Shown: positions 44,721 to 59,218, numbered from the stretch's first letter. The stretch is 64,000 bases of DNA from Marisa cornuarietis (GCA_004794655.1 SMMW01000575.1:11607001-11671000), one strand, 5' to 3'. The notes: generated by a model not told the origin, from the sequence alone. A program made the numbers and translations.

Positions 44721-47700
44721 GTTGTTTGGCCACTGGTGGGCGTCCTGACGTGTTTGACCTGTGCGGGAGTGACTACGCATTGATTGGAGCAACGTCACGT
44801 GGGTCACTAACGTGGAGGAGGTTAGGTAATGGGAGATCAGCATGATCACACCGCTATCTCTGTGTGTAGAGGTGGTGGGGGGAGAAAGGGAGTTCTTTGG
44901 GACAGATACGCCATCTGTTAATTTCCATGAATAAATCCGTAAATACTGAGTGAGTGCTTGTATATGCCTATCAGAAACATAAACTACATACGTTCTGGCA
45001 CCCATTGTCATTTCTAGTTTGGGAAAGGAAGTTAATTTTCCATTGAAAAGAACAAGCATTTTAAAACTGAATTTTCATTAACTGTGGTCGTTGGTGGCTA
45101 TGTGTGTTTCTTCACTTGTAAATCGCTGACTCGGGTCCAGGCGAGAAGTGAACCTTTTCAGCTTTCCGGTCTTGGACTGTACGCGCCTTCTCGCTGTGTG
45201 CCTGTGATTGGACAATTTCCCGCTCCAGTGCGCGGTTTGAGGGCGTGCATGGCGACAGGAACAGCGGGGTCGTTTCCTCTGCTGATCTCCCCTGTTGTTT
45301 ATGTCGAAATGTATTCATAGCTTGAATGTCTCGAGGGGATAGTTATCTGCTCGATTTTTATTTATTGTTTTGTATTGTTTTTTTCTTGGTGGGGGAGGGA
45401 GAGATGGAGGAAAAGTGGTGTTTTGTGAATGAGAGAAAGAGGAGGCTGTGAAGCAGTGCATCACCAGTGATCGCTCGAAGAGTGTAGGAAGTTTGATTAA
45501 TTGTGAAGAAAAGGATTGGCAAACGTTTTTCAAATGTTTGCTGTACCAACGCATTCAAAACTTAAGGTTACTAATTGCTATCATAAGAAAATAGTTTTAG
45601 ACCACATTTTATTAATAATAGCTTTTAAAATTCAGATAAGTTTGATTTTACTGGTGCTCTAAATTATTCACTAGGGTTAGCGGTCTGTTTCGGGGTAATT
45701 CGAAGTATTTGTGTTCCAATCGGTGAAATTACCGACGATTCCTCACGGCTGAAAGTCTGAATGTTAACTTCCTGCTCCCCCCTCTCTTAGATGGAACGAG
45801 TGTTGCGTATTGACGAGTGCGACCGGCGTCGTGCTGGTATGCGATTACAGCCCATAGACCGCGGCCACGAGGACCATTTTCTGTTGTCCTTTTGGCTTCC
45901 TCCGATGATTTCCTGCCTTCGGACAGACTTAGAAAATTGCTGCCGATTTAAACACCCTTCTGGCGCGAAGATGGCTTTTTGCCGTCTGGGGGGGGGGGTA
46001 GGGGTCCACGGCGAGTCCTTGTTGGAGGGGCCATGCATATCAGGGCGGTTCGAGGTGTTGCAGAGGCATTCAAGTGCGTGAGGGCGACAACTTGACGGAG
46101 GAGTGTGCTGCGAGGAAGAGGGAAGTAGTAGTGGCTGCAGTGTAAGCAGAGAGGTGGATGGGAGGGGAAAGGAACCGTGTGCGTCGTCATCGTCGTCAGT
46201 AAATGGCAGAAAGATGAGCTCTCGCTCTAGTTCTCGCTCTTGCGTTTGGGGATCCTTGCCTGGCGGGAAAGACATTAATTAGATTGAAAGCTAGGTTAAA
46301 TGTCACTAGAAAAGGAAGAGAATACGATCTTAAAGCATTTACAGCTTGCACTCAAAATGACTTGCAAGTGGTACGGCAGTAGTTTAGCATTTGCGTCTCT
46401 ACTTCTGGCATTAACATGAATTAGGAGATAAAGTGATTACAGTTACCGTTACAATACCTATCCCTTGCAGTAAAATGCTTATTAGTTCCGACGAATAGCC
46501 AAGAGGCCCGCTTTTGTGACCACAGCCAGTCTCTTGTTTGAAATTCTCGAAGTCGGATGCAATTGGTTTGACCAACGCCGCAGTCTCGCGTCCTAAATGC
46601 AACGTGCAAACAATGTGGGTATTGCGATTTTAAGAATATTTATTTTATTTATTTATTTAGACAGTAAACTGTGAAACTCTTTTGGCGTGTTCTCGGTCCT
46701 GCATAAAAAGTTCATCTTCGTTTACTTTATTAGTAAACTACAAAAACACTGATAAGCATGTAAAACATAACCTTGGGCAGTGGAGTGTTTGTTTCTTTTA
46801 TGTGACAGTACAAATTCCCTTTAAGTCTACATGTTCAGAGATAGACTTCATAACAAATGGATAACATGCCTGGTTTTCTCTCAGTCTCGGCAGTTTCTAG
46901 AAAATGTTTGAAGGCTGTAGATTTCTTTTTTACAACCTTTTATTATAATTTTTTATTTCCTCTTATTGGTGGAGTACCCCGCTTGGGGATTGTGATTTTG
47001 CTGCTTGATATCACAAGCGGCATCTTTAGGATGACTAAAAGAATTTTTGAGTTATGGGTTATGAGTGTAAATGGTGAAGAAACAGTGCTGGAAAGGGCAC
47101 GATGTGATTTTAATTGTCTGTGATCTCGATCGCACGTGACTGCTGGGACGGCTGCCTCCATCTCCCTTTGGTTTGGTTGAGTAACATTTAAGTGGCGGGC
47201 TCAGATGTGGGACTGGGCGGTAACCGATAAGAAGAAAATGTTCTTGTCGATTTTTCGTTAGGTAACGACTGCTGTGACTGTTCTTGTGACATATGTCTAC
47301 GATACTATCTTTCCGTTTTTGTTGATCCTTGTCGGCGATTAACAAAGCATCACGCAGAAATCCCTCAACAAAACAGAAATGACGATTGTGCAATAATTTA
47401 CAAGCCACATACACTCAGAGACATATGATATCTCGGGACGCAAGAAGTTCAATGTCTGGATTATACAACACTATTTACAAGAAAATAAACGAGTCACTAG
47501 TTGTGGAAATTATGGGCCTCGTTCTGGGCCATATTACTTGTAGGGAGTAATTATTGTGAATAATGGTAAATATTGCCCTATTTGCTTGATGGGTTTCTTT
47601 TTGTTTTGTTTTGTTTTTTAGTCGTGTATCTCGAGAACGAAATAAGGGAGAGGGTATTTATTCAGATTCAAGGGAATAGTATATCTTGCACTGAGCCTAA

Positions 47701-48658
47701 CCCAGTCATAGGAAACAAATTTTGTACTCCGCTAGACTTTGTAAAATTAGGTCGATGTTTGCTGAAGCTATCGAGGTCGCAGTGATGCAGCATAGTTAAG
47801 ACACTAATTTAACTTTTCATATAGTTCACTGGCTTGTTAGATTTCTAATGAGAAATAGAGATCAGGTTGTGAGAGAGAAAGCCTGTGGTGAACGATAATC
47901 AGGCTTATTCAGTTTTTAGGTAACCATCGACAGTGCGCGGAAAAACATCGGATGAAATGAGTGGGCGTGTGTATTATTACACAGTTGTCCATAGATATCA
48001 AAGTGGTAAGTGTGCCTAAGGCAACTTGCGTAACAGAAGGGGAAAGGTATACCCATGCAACTCGACCCTTAAAAGCAAGTATTTCTAGAGAAAATGATTT
48101 TCAACGAAACGGTGATTATCATCTCCAGTATGTATTTCCTATGATTATATACAGATTTCCTGTACCTTTTCCTCTTTCCCGTCATCTAATGTCCTCCTAA
48201 TGTTTTCTTCTCGTCTTTTCTCTAGTTTGTCTCCTAGCTATGAAAGACCACCATTCGTCCTCGACGACACCTGTTCCCTTACCCCAGTTCCTGCGTGTGC
48301 GACTTCCGGGGAGACATTGCCTGACTTTGTGACATTTCATTCCCGACAGTCAGCAAAGTTACCTTTTTACTGTTTTTGTTTCCTAAACTTTGCCTGAGAC
48401 TTGTCTGGATCGAAAATCCCAGAAAGGTGTGGCAGTACAGCGGCGGTGAAGTCGTCGTCATCGTGCAGACAGTCGCGTTTCCTACACCGTCGGCAGCACC
48501 GACGTCTTGATCAATAAAGGGGTTATAATTATCATCGTCTTTTTCCTTTTTGCCTTTAGCTCCCCCTAGTTTGCAGCCATAACCTCGGTGGCACTTGCTC
48601 TGTATGTGCGTGTATAATGGCATCCCTGTGATCGCCGGTTTTTCAACGTTTGATTCCA
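44721..48658. other. Gene-poor unique sequence
   Basis: A 162-codon minus-strand frame (45787-46275) is proline/serine-rich with an Asp run and shares its span with an open plus frame. No domain. A G-rich run lies at 45989-45998 and (TTTA)n at 46640-46660. Confidence 0.45.
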
Positions 48659-48673
48659 AGCGTGCGTGCGTGC

Positions 48674-48704
<31 letters not shown>

Positions 48705-48713
48705 TGTGTGTGT
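48659..48713 (+). repeat. (GTGC)n-(GC)n-(GT)n compound microsatellite
   Basis: Three linked dinucleotide or tetranucleotide blocks, all alternating purine and pyrimidine, so strongly Z-DNA-prone. Confidence 0.95.
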
Positions 48714-51454
48714 TGTCTACTGCGCGTGTGCGTGCTGGTGAGAAGCGACACGACGCCGGTGAGTGACAGGTGTCTCATTTAGACGACTCCACTTTGACGC
48801 CCACTGACAACAGGGAGCCGGAAGTACAGTCGTACTCCGCTGGCTTATGCAGCTGAAGCAGTGTGTAGACTGGAGGGACCCAGCAGGTCCCAGCTCCTCT
48901 GCTTCTCCCCGTTCTTCCTCCTCTATAGTGGGTACACTGGCTGCGGTACGTGTGTTATCGGAGTGACTGGCTTGAAGGTGTGTCTCAGCCGCGACATGAG
49001 TTCCAGATCTTTGTCCTCCAGCCTGCAGTGCTTTCTCGATTTGCGTCGGATGAGCCCTCTCCCTTCACATCCTCTAGCCTAGGTGTCTGCGGCCCCAGCC
49101 TTCTTCCAGCCTCTGCTGTCACGTGACCGTGTCTCCCAGCTGGCGCCCCAGACAGTAGTGATTTTATTTGGCTCACCTGTCACCCAGGTTAATGGGTAGT
49201 CGACGTGGAGAGGCGTCTCACCTGTTTCACTCCCAAGGAGCTCAGCTCTGTCCTCCGGCACAAATCTGAGGAAGCTGGCTTATTAGGAACACACGGTTTC
49301 AGACTCCATGACTGTGACATTTCAGGGCTGCCAGGGTTCCTCCTCTCCCCCCCCCCACCTTCCCTCAACAGAGGTACATAGTGACATCGATCTTAGAAGT
49401 TGTTCAGACGTCTTCACCGTGTCAGACAGTTATCGTCTTATTTGATAGTTTTTCATTCTTTGTGTTTAAGCTATGTCGGCGGTGCCATGTGATCCATAGT
49501 TAACATCTAAAAATGACACACATTAGCTGTCAAAGTGCAGTGTTGAAAGGACCGTCGAGACTGTCTCGCCAGGAAGCTTTGAAATGATGAAGGAATACAT
49601 GTCGGTGACGTCACCGGCATGGCAGCCGGTGCAGGTCGGCAAGAGGGGCAGACGGGTCAGGTTTTTTTCTCGTCTAGAAGTATGACGAGAAAAGACATCT
49701 AACGATCCGTGCAGAAAGTTTTGCAAATTGACGAGCGTCCGACAGAACGCCATCCTTGCGTGTGACGATGCTTGCGAGAGACAGACTGCTTTTAATTCAG
49801 TCTTTCAACCTGAATTTCGCTGTCCGTCGTAATGTATCTGTGCGTTTATCTATGTATTTAGATTTTGGGCTGGGGAGGATGGGTATTATATCTGAAGGAG
49901 AGTGCTACCAATGTCATCAGGTGCGTTTCATATGTTAATCGTTTTGTCAGTGGTTACAATCAGGCAAGACCTGGAAACGTTAAATATTCTCATTTTCATG
50001 CGACTGAGTGTCGCTCACGCGCGTGGGCGGGCTGACAGACACACTTGTGCACATACGTGGACACATGCTGCGCGCGCACACCAGATCCCGCGGTAATGTC
50101 GACTGTCTGTACACAGGGCATTAAGCTACTTACAGGTGCACCTTTTTCTTAATGATTGGGTAAAGTTCTAGAATTAAGTATCTAAAAATACTATTTTCCT
50201 AAATATGGGCAGACACCACTCTTTCGCTTTCGCCTGCAAACATCATCTTACACATGAAAGCGATCAACATCTTGACTATCATGTTTGTACACAGATACGC
50301 CTAATTGTGGTCCTAGCTCGCCCATCGGCTGAAACCATCCCAATGTTACTGTGTCCATACACTATCATGACTTCAGTGTTGTTGACGTCTTTCTCTGCAT
50401 GAAAATTTGTGTAGACGTGTATCACGAGAACAAAGGGGTTGTATTTACTCTGTTTTAAGAAAAAAAATAGTATTTTGCGTTGAGCTGTACCCTATCATTT
50501 AAACAAATAGAATGTGTACCCCAATAGCCCTTTAACTAAAACACTAACATCTGCTCATAGTGTTGCACTCAGTCACGTGATCAGAAGAGCACAGGGGGCG
50601 ATAAGGGACGACCGATCTTAGATGCAGTAGATGCAGCAAACGATGACAAATCAGCTTCTGACGGTTTGTTTGTCGGGACGCGCGCGCCGGTGACGTCACA
50701 CGGAAAAATGAAGTGAGATGAAGCGGAGGGGCCCTCGCTGTAAACAGCCATGGGCAGGGGAGGAAGAAGGGACCCTACCCCCACCTCCTTCCCGCCCTAC
50801 TTCCCCCAGTTGGAAAATGTCAGAGAAGATTGTGACGATTCGCCCGGGCGTCGCGCCGGGTCTCGAAGAAAATAAATGCTTGCGTGAATGTTGCCACCCC
50901 GTCAAATGGGCCGGAAGGGGCAGACAATGGATAGTTCTGCGCATGCCCATAAACTCGGGTGCGTTTGGGTCAAACGTAATGGCCCGAGGAGCGTGTGACG
51001 TTTGTTGCGTAGCTATCGCACCAACGTAAAACCCTCTGTAACACTCGGCTTCTGGCTTTCAGTATAGGCTCGGGATCAACTGGCTTTACTGTCCATGGTT
51101 CAGCAGGAGCAGAATGGTTGGAGAAAGGGTTAAAAAAAAAAAAACAGCGAATGACGGGACGGGGGATAGAAAACAGAAAAGACGAAGCGGTTAATGGAGA
51201 AACACATAACACACCCAATGGTCCGAAGCGCAAACCTCGGAGAATAAATCTGAAACACAAGAACGGAGCAGGAGTGCGAGGTGTTAGGGTGGAGGCCATG
51301 AAATAAGCGGGTAGCGTCTGATCGGTAATGTTATGGTGGGTCTTACTCTACTTGCTGATGGATATTTTTTAAATAGGACGTTCTTAGAAGATGTCCTTTT
51401 GAACTATTGAAAAAGTATATGACCATCGAGTAAACGTTTGATCATTACAAAGAA
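48714..51454. other. Unique sequence with CRE-like sites
   Basis: CGGTGACGTCACCG at 49603-49616 is a perfect 14-base palindrome around the CREB/ATF core TGACGTCA. Another TGACGTCA is at about 50691-50698 in a CpG-rich patch (GACGCGCGCGCCGGTGACGTCA). Open frames here (for example 50718-51029) have no recognisable product. Confidence 0.4.
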
Positions 51455-51510
51455 CTTGTATAGCGCATTTCCTCGCTTCACAGTGAGCGCAGTGGGCTTT
51501 ACCAAAAGAG
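51455..51510 (+). repeat. Second copy of the 'TTGTATAGCGC' repeat
   Basis: ACTTGTATAGCGCATTTCCT then CGCTTCACAGTGAGCGCAGTG and GGCTTTACC. It shares the 5' signature and inverted GCGC structure with 21779, without an (AAT)n tract. Confidence 0.6.
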
Positions 51511-54400
51511 TATAGCACGAAGATGAAAGATTAAGGATGCGACCGTCCTGTGGTGTGAAAGGGCAATGGATGCCCAGCGATGTCCTTTCAGCTTTTTGTC
51601 TTTTACAGTTCCTGATTTCAGTTTTATAATTTACATGTGCGCTCTACAAAATTAGCGATGGGATCTGGTGACATTATAAAATTACCTATGCCTTCTGCGG
51701 ACTGTTTACTCAGTGCCAAAGGAATAAAAGTGCTCGCGTATAAAATATATTGTTAGCCGTTGTTTCAAAACCATACAAAAAAAAACGAAATCAGCCACAC
51801 AGTCGTAACACATGCAGTTTTCAAAAATAGAACGTTCCGCAGAGTCGGTGCAATTCTCATTACAGAGTGAATCAATTTGCACAGATCAACGAAGGTCAAA
51901 GGGAACTGATGCTACCGAGATATACAGGGTAATCATATTTAAACGTTCAGTGACAGACACCACGCAAAACACACTAACATGAAATCCAGAGAACGAGCGA
52001 CATATCAGCATATGTAGTAGATTCGGACATCACCAGACCATCGACAAAACGAAGGACATTCGACAGGGTCTTTGTGCCACGTGCGTCTTTCTTTTTTTTT
52101 TTAATTCACTTTTGCTTTTAGTTAGATTTGCTTTGTTTGGTCTTCTTTTGGTGGGTATGTGGTAATGATTATGTTTGTGTGTTTGCTTGTTTTCTTTTCA
52201 TTTATTGTTCACTACTTTGCTTTCTTTGTTTCATCTTGCTTGTGTATCTGCATGGCCTGCTGCACACTGTGCATGACCTGGCAGTGTCCTGACCGCGGTT
52301 AAAGTCTGACCATGCCAATGGCCGCTTCATTTGCCGAGTTAGTTGCCAACGAGTCCATTCATACCGAAAAAACTACCGATTAGCCGGCCTCCTGAACCTC
52401 TGGCAGAAGTTACTTTGTCCTCCTTTCCGTCGGGGCCTCCGCCTGCAAGTACTCGGGTAGTACGAGGGGATAACGGGTTTCATCAAATCAATAACCAGTT
52501 GGAGAGTCGGCACACAAAGTCGAGCTTGGAGGTCGGGACATGCGCTCTTGAACGTTTGATTGGAGACCGAGAAACGCATTCAGTTTGGCTTTGGCCCTGT
52601 TTGATGCTGCGGTTTGTGTATGCATACGAATGAGAGTGCTGATCGGACTCTCAGATACGGCACATGCGTTTGCATCCAATCTAGCCACAAAAGAACTCTT
52701 GATTTTTTTTTCAGTTTCACTGACCTCTCCAGTTTATGACTCCTGTAACCTCCTGTGGCAATGATAGCAAAGTCCCTTTAAAAATACAAGACAAATAGCT
52801 TTTGCTCATATGCTGGGTCATAACGAATGTAAGTGTAACAGCGCAAAAAGAAATGTAATGTGAGTGGGGTGAGAGATATCATGCAGGCACGGCAATAAAT
52901 TGTTACTCGATGGATCATTGGAGCAGCAGGTGTGGTAATAATATATTACTCGAGGTGTCACTGGAATTGCTGGTAAAGAATCCTGTCGAATGATGTTAAG
53001 CATGCGGCTTAACATCGTCAAAATTTGCATGTGTACATTCTTTTAATTGACAAAAATTACATTGTGGATGAGTTGCGAATGGGGAACGAGTGTGCTCAAA
53101 CGTTCGAGAATCCTATAAAGACTAAAAAATTCCTGTTCCTTAAAAGACTGTTTCATAACCTGAAGGATTTACAGTTTTCAAGGTTTTCGACCTCTTTATA
53201 TCGTAGCTTTAACTAGAGAAGAATTCTTCCTTATTGGAGTTACATCTTCTTTCAGTCTGGTTTCTTTTCCTGTAAATCTCTCACGCCTTGTCATGCGGCT
53301 TCATGTCGTGACCGAACATTCAGATGGAGCGACCCAACATCCGCCCTTCTAAAGCCCAATTCCACTAAAATCCTGCCTCATCTCGATTGAAATCTTTCGC
53401 CTTAAAGATAAAATGCATCAAGGCAGATTACTTCAAAGTGAAGTCCTGTCTGGAAGACTAGCCGTAGCGATTGGAGGTGTGGGCAGCCTCTTCGGGACTT
53501 CAGGAATATTGAAAGGCACTGGTGATGCAGATGGGGCGCCAGTAGCTCTGGTCTCTTTCACACCTTTCACATCCTCTAGACAAGGGAGGGAATGAAGACA
53601 CCGCCCTTTTGTGTAGTCGTTTGGACGATGGAGGTCGTGGTGTCTGAACATGACGATGGGAGAGAAAGCGGGTAGTTTATGGTCAGCATAAAGATCACGA
53701 GACATTAACGAGCAAGACCTTCAGACTCTCATCCTGTTTCTTGGGTCGTCTGTGATTTGTTGGTATCAGACTAGGCTGGTTTTTCTGTCAAGCCAAAAGT
53801 TTCTCAATTATTTCGTTGTCAGCGTAGCAGCTCAGATTTATTTTCAAAGTACATTAGTTGCGGCTAGCTACCCTCGTTTTAGAAGCACATCCTTAGGATC
53901 AATCACCATTCTCATCGTATGTGCATTTTCTGAGGTGGTGAGTCTCATTTTTCTCGGTATTCAAAGGGTCATTAAACGTTTATTTCTGACACGGAAGCCC
54001 CGGCTAGCGCTGAGATAAACATTTCCGTTGTGTTTAAGACATCGAAGTTTTTTTCTAAACAATTCCGAAGCTCTGTTTCTACTTCAGCACACTTTTCAGT
54101 CGGGAATCTGCAGATGCTGGTACATTATTTATTGTACAAAGTCCGTCACCTTACATCCATAACCGCTGGGGAAAAAAGGCTGGTACCCCGTCCTCCTGAA
54201 GGCTATGGTTCCATATCCATTCATTCTGCTTGGCTGGACGGGAGGGCTCGTATCTTAGTGAGGTTAAACGAACGGCCAGGAATGCCCCAGAGAGCAGACC
54301 CCGCGGCAGTCTCACAATGATCCCACGTGCATGACGTCATCGGCTCGCATCCTCCGCCGTCTTGTCATCTTGCGCGCCACTTCTTCGCGTGTCACTGATC
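51511..54400. other. Gene-poor unique sequence
   Basis: T-rich at 52088-52250. Open frames under 100 codons without domains. CACGTG and TGACGTCA occur close together at 54325-54341. Confidence 0.45.
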
Positions 54401-54575
54401 TTGACACGCCCGGTGGCGTAGTGGTTAAAACCCTTGCTTGTCACCACTGCAACGTGAGCCTTTGGGTTCAGATCTCGACTCGAGAACACTGTATGTTACG
54501 GGGGCTTTTCTTCTTGTTTTCCAGTTTCCTCCCACTCCTTTCATAGTGCGAAATCGCCTGTAGGTGTAAGCACTT
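54401..54575 (+). mobile_element. tRNA-derived SINE, family C
   Basis: Box A GGTGGCGTAGTGGTTA at 54412-54427, box B TTGGGTTCAGATCTCG at 54462-54478, then a body TTTTCCAGTTTCCTCCCACT (54517-54536) and GTGCGAAATCGCCTGTAGGT (54546-54565) ending GTAAGCACTTTC. Spacing of the boxes is normal for a polymerase III SINE. A worn relative is at 61620. Confidence 0.78.
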
Positions 54576-57500
54576 TCTTTCAAAAGCAACCAGCCAACCG
54601 ACTCGCCACTTACACCCTTTTCCATGCATACGAAACGGTCGTGGGGAGGGGTGGGGATGGAACTGGTTGTGATGTGAGAATCGTGGCAAAATGTTTCTTT
54701 TCCTACAAGTTCCCTCCCTCAGAACTAGTCCGTTCACAACAGGAGATAACAATCTTCTCGATCAGAATAATACATTACTGTCGTCTTTCGGTATCCAAAG
54801 GCGGATTGCTTCCAGGACGCCAGACGGATACCAGAATCAGCGGATGCCCAAGTAAGTCCCCTCTTACGCACTTTAAATTACATAAGATCTCTAGATTACT
54901 TACAATGCCTAATACTGCGGCCAGATGCTACAACATGATATGTCTGTCTACACAGCACTCGCGCGGATGCAGTGCTGGGTACACGGCAAACTGCATGTGG
55001 TTTCGATGCGCAGGTGACTGACACCACGGATACCAAGTAACGACTGTATGCCTGCATTGCCTTAGCGGTCGTGGCACCAACTTAGTCTTTATCTTAATTC
55101 TTTAATTGACCGTATCTAGATATGAGGAAGAATCTTTGACTTATACATACATGAAATGTATGTCTTTTAGTTAGGAGCAGGAATGATTTTCACTTGATGC
55201 TCTGTTGACATGCAGATCATAGATTAGCTGTAAAAAGCTTTGATAATTATTTTAGAACGATAGCTTTTTTAAAATAAAATGCTTTTACACAGTTAAATGG
55301 TTTTTTTTAACAAGACAATGATATCAAACGTACTGTTAACTAATTAATGAACGAAAGTTTCACTGACTTCGTAATAAGTGGATTTGCTTATCGACTCGTT
55401 ACCTCAGAATGGGTACCTGACTCCATAGTGGGCAGTGAGGGAGAGGAGATGAGTATCTTCCTCACATAAAGTTGGTCCAAGAAAAAAATCTGTAGTATCG
55501 GGGACTCGGTGCTTCTCGGGCATCCTGCACGTTTCTCTGTTCCGTGGTGTCATCTAAGGGAGTCTCTTAATGGGTAGGATGGAACAGGTGACAGGGAATA
55601 CAAGGAGTATTTTTTACCCTGCCTTGAAAGAATCGGACGTGGGTTCGGAAAGCACGAGGGAGAGACAGCAAAGGGCACTCGGTGAAAAAGCGCGGGGTGC
55701 TGCGATAAGAGGGACCGATGAGACGCATTGTCCCCTCCGGCAGAGAAGGCCATTTTGGAAAGGGGGACAGAAGTGTGCAGTGCACTTGGCCGCCATAGAG
55801 AGACGGTTTGTACAGCACTGAGAGAAGCAGAAAAGAGGCCCTTTGAAAGGTTTGCTGGGTGTTGTGCGAAAAGCAGAAAACAGCTCATAAGTGCTGCTGG
55901 ATGTGGCCTGGTCAAAAATGGTTGATTTTATTTTACTTTATTTAGCTCGCAAAACAAGTATTGATAAGCAGCAAAATGCTTATAAGCTGTGGTGACCAAG
56001 GAAAGCAGCATCCTCTTATATGGCGAGCGTAATTGCACATCAACGAAAACAAAACGGAGAAAGTGGAAAAAGCAATAACAATTCAAATAGTATGGATAAT
56101 TCTGTAATTGAAATTGAAGATATTTGGGGTGGCGGGGAGAGATGAAAACAGGAAATACTATCTAGAAAAGTATGCATTACATTGAAGGTCAAGTGATGAA
56201 AAATATTCGTTTGGGCTCGAAATCTATAAAGTAAAATATAATTAAATATAAATGTTTTTCTCTATGCCGGGGGGAATCTAACATAATTCCCAGTCGTTGG
56301 AGACGTGGAGTCTACCTTGCGAAACTTGATTTGCGTCACGAGAACAATTATAGAGTTCAGGGTAATGATGGAGATCAGCGGAAAGTAATTAATCATCCTG
56401 TAGATTGACATTAGATGCTTGACTGTTAAGGTTTCTTGTCGACAAAGATTGTATATAGCATCTCTGTGTTGGTGGGAACTTCATTTTCAGTTCGCTCTTG
56501 TCTGCCCAGTTTGCTTCAGCAGCAACAGTGTTGGTTGTCATGTGGTCACTTCCGCTGTCACCTCCATTCTCTATTTCCTGAAATGTTTACAAATGAAAGA
56601 TAAAATTTAAAAGAGAAAATAGGAAAGCAATTATTAAACATAAGAAACAATCGAATCAAGAAAAGAAAAAAAAATACAAGAAAAACAATTTATACGCACA
56701 AACCTACGATCATGTGTGCAGGCTGGTATACAAATCGACTATAATACAAACTGAGACAACAGGCTGATAAACAACCATATTATATATTAGCCGATAGAGT
56801 AGCCTGGTGTATATGCTATGCATTAGCTGATATAGTGGGGCATTGTTGATTCTTACGCTAGAATAGCTTTAGCTCTGTTCAGTGAACTCAGTATAAACTG
56901 TTGAGAAATTAGAAAATAAACTTGCAGAGAATTGCAACTGACCAAGAATTTTAAAGCAGGGAAAGCCATAATGGGTTTTCGTGAAAAAGAAATAGTTGAA
57001 AGAGAAATGAGAAAATTTTTGCAAATGACAAAACCGCTCCTGTTCTGGGTTCTCACACCCTGTGGCCTAACGAGCACGCATGCGCGAGCTATTTAAAACC
57101 CATTTCTCTGGCGGCCGTTGGAGTGTGGCACACGGCAGCTGCGGATCCCTTTTGACCAGCAGACAAACAGAGGGGACAGGTGAGCAAGCACGGCTCATCA
57201 TTTTCCCTTTGGCTGATCCGCTCTAGGCACAAACCCTTATCTAGGATTAAGTAGATTTAACGAGGGGGGCAGCCACTTCAAAATTTCCCCCGTTCTGGTT
57301 TTTTGGCAATGGGAAACCTGAACTTTTATAATCCTTCGACGCAGCTTTTTTTTCAAAAAAATAAAAAGGTGCTGTCTCCGGGACTGATCTGATCGATTTT
57401 GAAGATTTTCAACTCCTATCTCCCAACATGAATAGCTGACATTTCTGAGAACTGAGAATCCACAGCAGCTGTATGAACAAGGCCGACCCTGGGTGTCACT

Positions 57501-59218
57501 AAAAGGCTCGCGAGCGAATGTTCATCGTCCTCGCCAGCGGGACAGATTACATAGCCATGTAGCGCGGCGTAGCGTGAATTCTTTTGATGTCTAGATGCAC
57601 GCCGAGACACTTTACTGCCATCGAGTGAGATCTGTTTAATGCTCTAAAACGGTGGTGAGACCTGGCGGCGCATTTCACTGCTGCCAGTGCTGTCGTATCT
57701 TCTACCAACTGTTCACATGGGAAGCTTGCAGACACGCTGGGAATTAATTACAATCATGTGACTGGTCATCACGCAGGCTTTCTACCTCCCGCTGAGACAC
57801 AATGAAACCCGTGCATTTGGTGTGTCACGTGACAAACACCGGCGCAAGTGACTGAAGATGTCACCACATTTCCTGTGTGCTCGGCTGTTATCGCGAGATT
57901 TTCACGGCAGACACTCGCGGAGAACTTCTGCCAGTATCCAAGACAAAACTAGAGAAAGACCCACACACCCTTCCTTTCCCTTCCCTTCCGCAAAACCTAT
58001 GACATCAATGATAAACGTCTGTTATGATCAGTAAGTGGTGATGGTGCGTTGGCCTGTCATTAATTTCAGGTGACATAGCTGAAGGTGACCCGGTGATAAG
58101 AGAGACTATCTATTAATGAGCAGGCAAAAAGAGAGAGGAAAGAAAAAGAGCCGAGAAGGACTGTTGCCTTGAAGAGAAGCAGCGAAAAGGTGAAAAGAAA
58201 ACGTTAGGGGAGGGGCGGACTGGGAGGAGTTAGTTCCCCGCGGTTGCCGTCTTGCCTTAACTGTGTTAAGGCCACACTAACCGCAAAACATACTTTGGCT
58301 AATTGAATTGCCCTGGTAAGTGGCGCACCGGCAGGGGGCAGTAATGGGCAAATGCAGGGACAACTCTGACCAGGCCACAGACGCGACAACGGCCTCAGCT
58401 GTGACAAAGCCCACAAGGGCATAACCCTACCGACAGGGCAGGGGCAATAATTTCGCGTGCATTTTTAAAGCATGTTTCTCCTCGAGGAAGACGGAGAAGA
58501 GTTTTTTGTGGAGGAGAGTTTTTACCGATAAAAAAAAAAACTTGTCTAAGGTATAGGTCGGAGGTGATTACCGCTAGAAGGCTTTGCCGAAGCACGCTAC
58601 TAAGATGTGGCAGATGAATGCACATGAAAAGGGAAAGAAGTGGAAGTTAAATATCTAAGGGATGTGGGGGGAGAGGGGTGCAGCCTCTTGCCTCTGAAGA
58701 AACCGGCTTCAGCCTCTTAGATGGCGAGCGTTGCACGAGCTGCGACTCATCAGCCAGTCAGTGGAGACGAAATTACTTGGCCGCCGCAAGCTTCTGTGAG
58801 ATGCACTTCTGTGTCCCTCCTTTTTTTCCCTTAAAAAAAAAAACCTGACAGTTTCGACAGAACAAAAACTCTCTTGGCTACTTCGACGTGCGAAAACTGT
58901 TTCAAGTAGATAAGTGAGAAATAGTGAACATCGGTAAGGAACTTTTAGGGCTTTGTTTGTTTGTTTTGCAAATGTGTGAAAGATTAGATTGCTGATTTCA
59001 GTTCCAATGTACAAGTGACAAGCAGCCTAAGATGAAGGCAGTCTCTGTGTAAGTGTGCGTGAACGCGGTGAAAATTACTGGTTGCATGGACTGATCACGA
59101 GAAAGTGGTTCAAAAAGAAGCCGAACTTCTTTTTTCTTCAAACATTCCTATTCTAAGTTTGAAACTAATGTTTGATTTTAAAGGGATGTTAATTCCTGAC
59201 CATCTCCAGAATACGTTA
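54576..59218. other. Gene-poor unique sequence
   Basis: The 126-codon plus frame at 54641-55021 contains CCCAA|GTAAGT at 54851 but no domain. The 55550-55925 segment is open on both strands and GC-rich. AT-rich around 55920-56300 and 56580-56860. No gene supportable. Confidence 0.45.

Noticed and set aside
45787..46275. 162-codon minus-strand frame with an Asp run
   Set aside because: Low-complexity Pro/Ser content and an open plus frame in the same place. No family resemblance.
46960..47030. SINE tail-like text GGGGATTGTGATTTTGCTGC
   Set aside because: Only about 20 bases resemble the family A tail and the rest does not align.
53433..53705. 90-codon minus-strand frame sharing LEDVKG with a frame at 48985-49176
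   Set aside because: The shared DNA is a 13-base TCACATCCTCTAG match; neither side extends.
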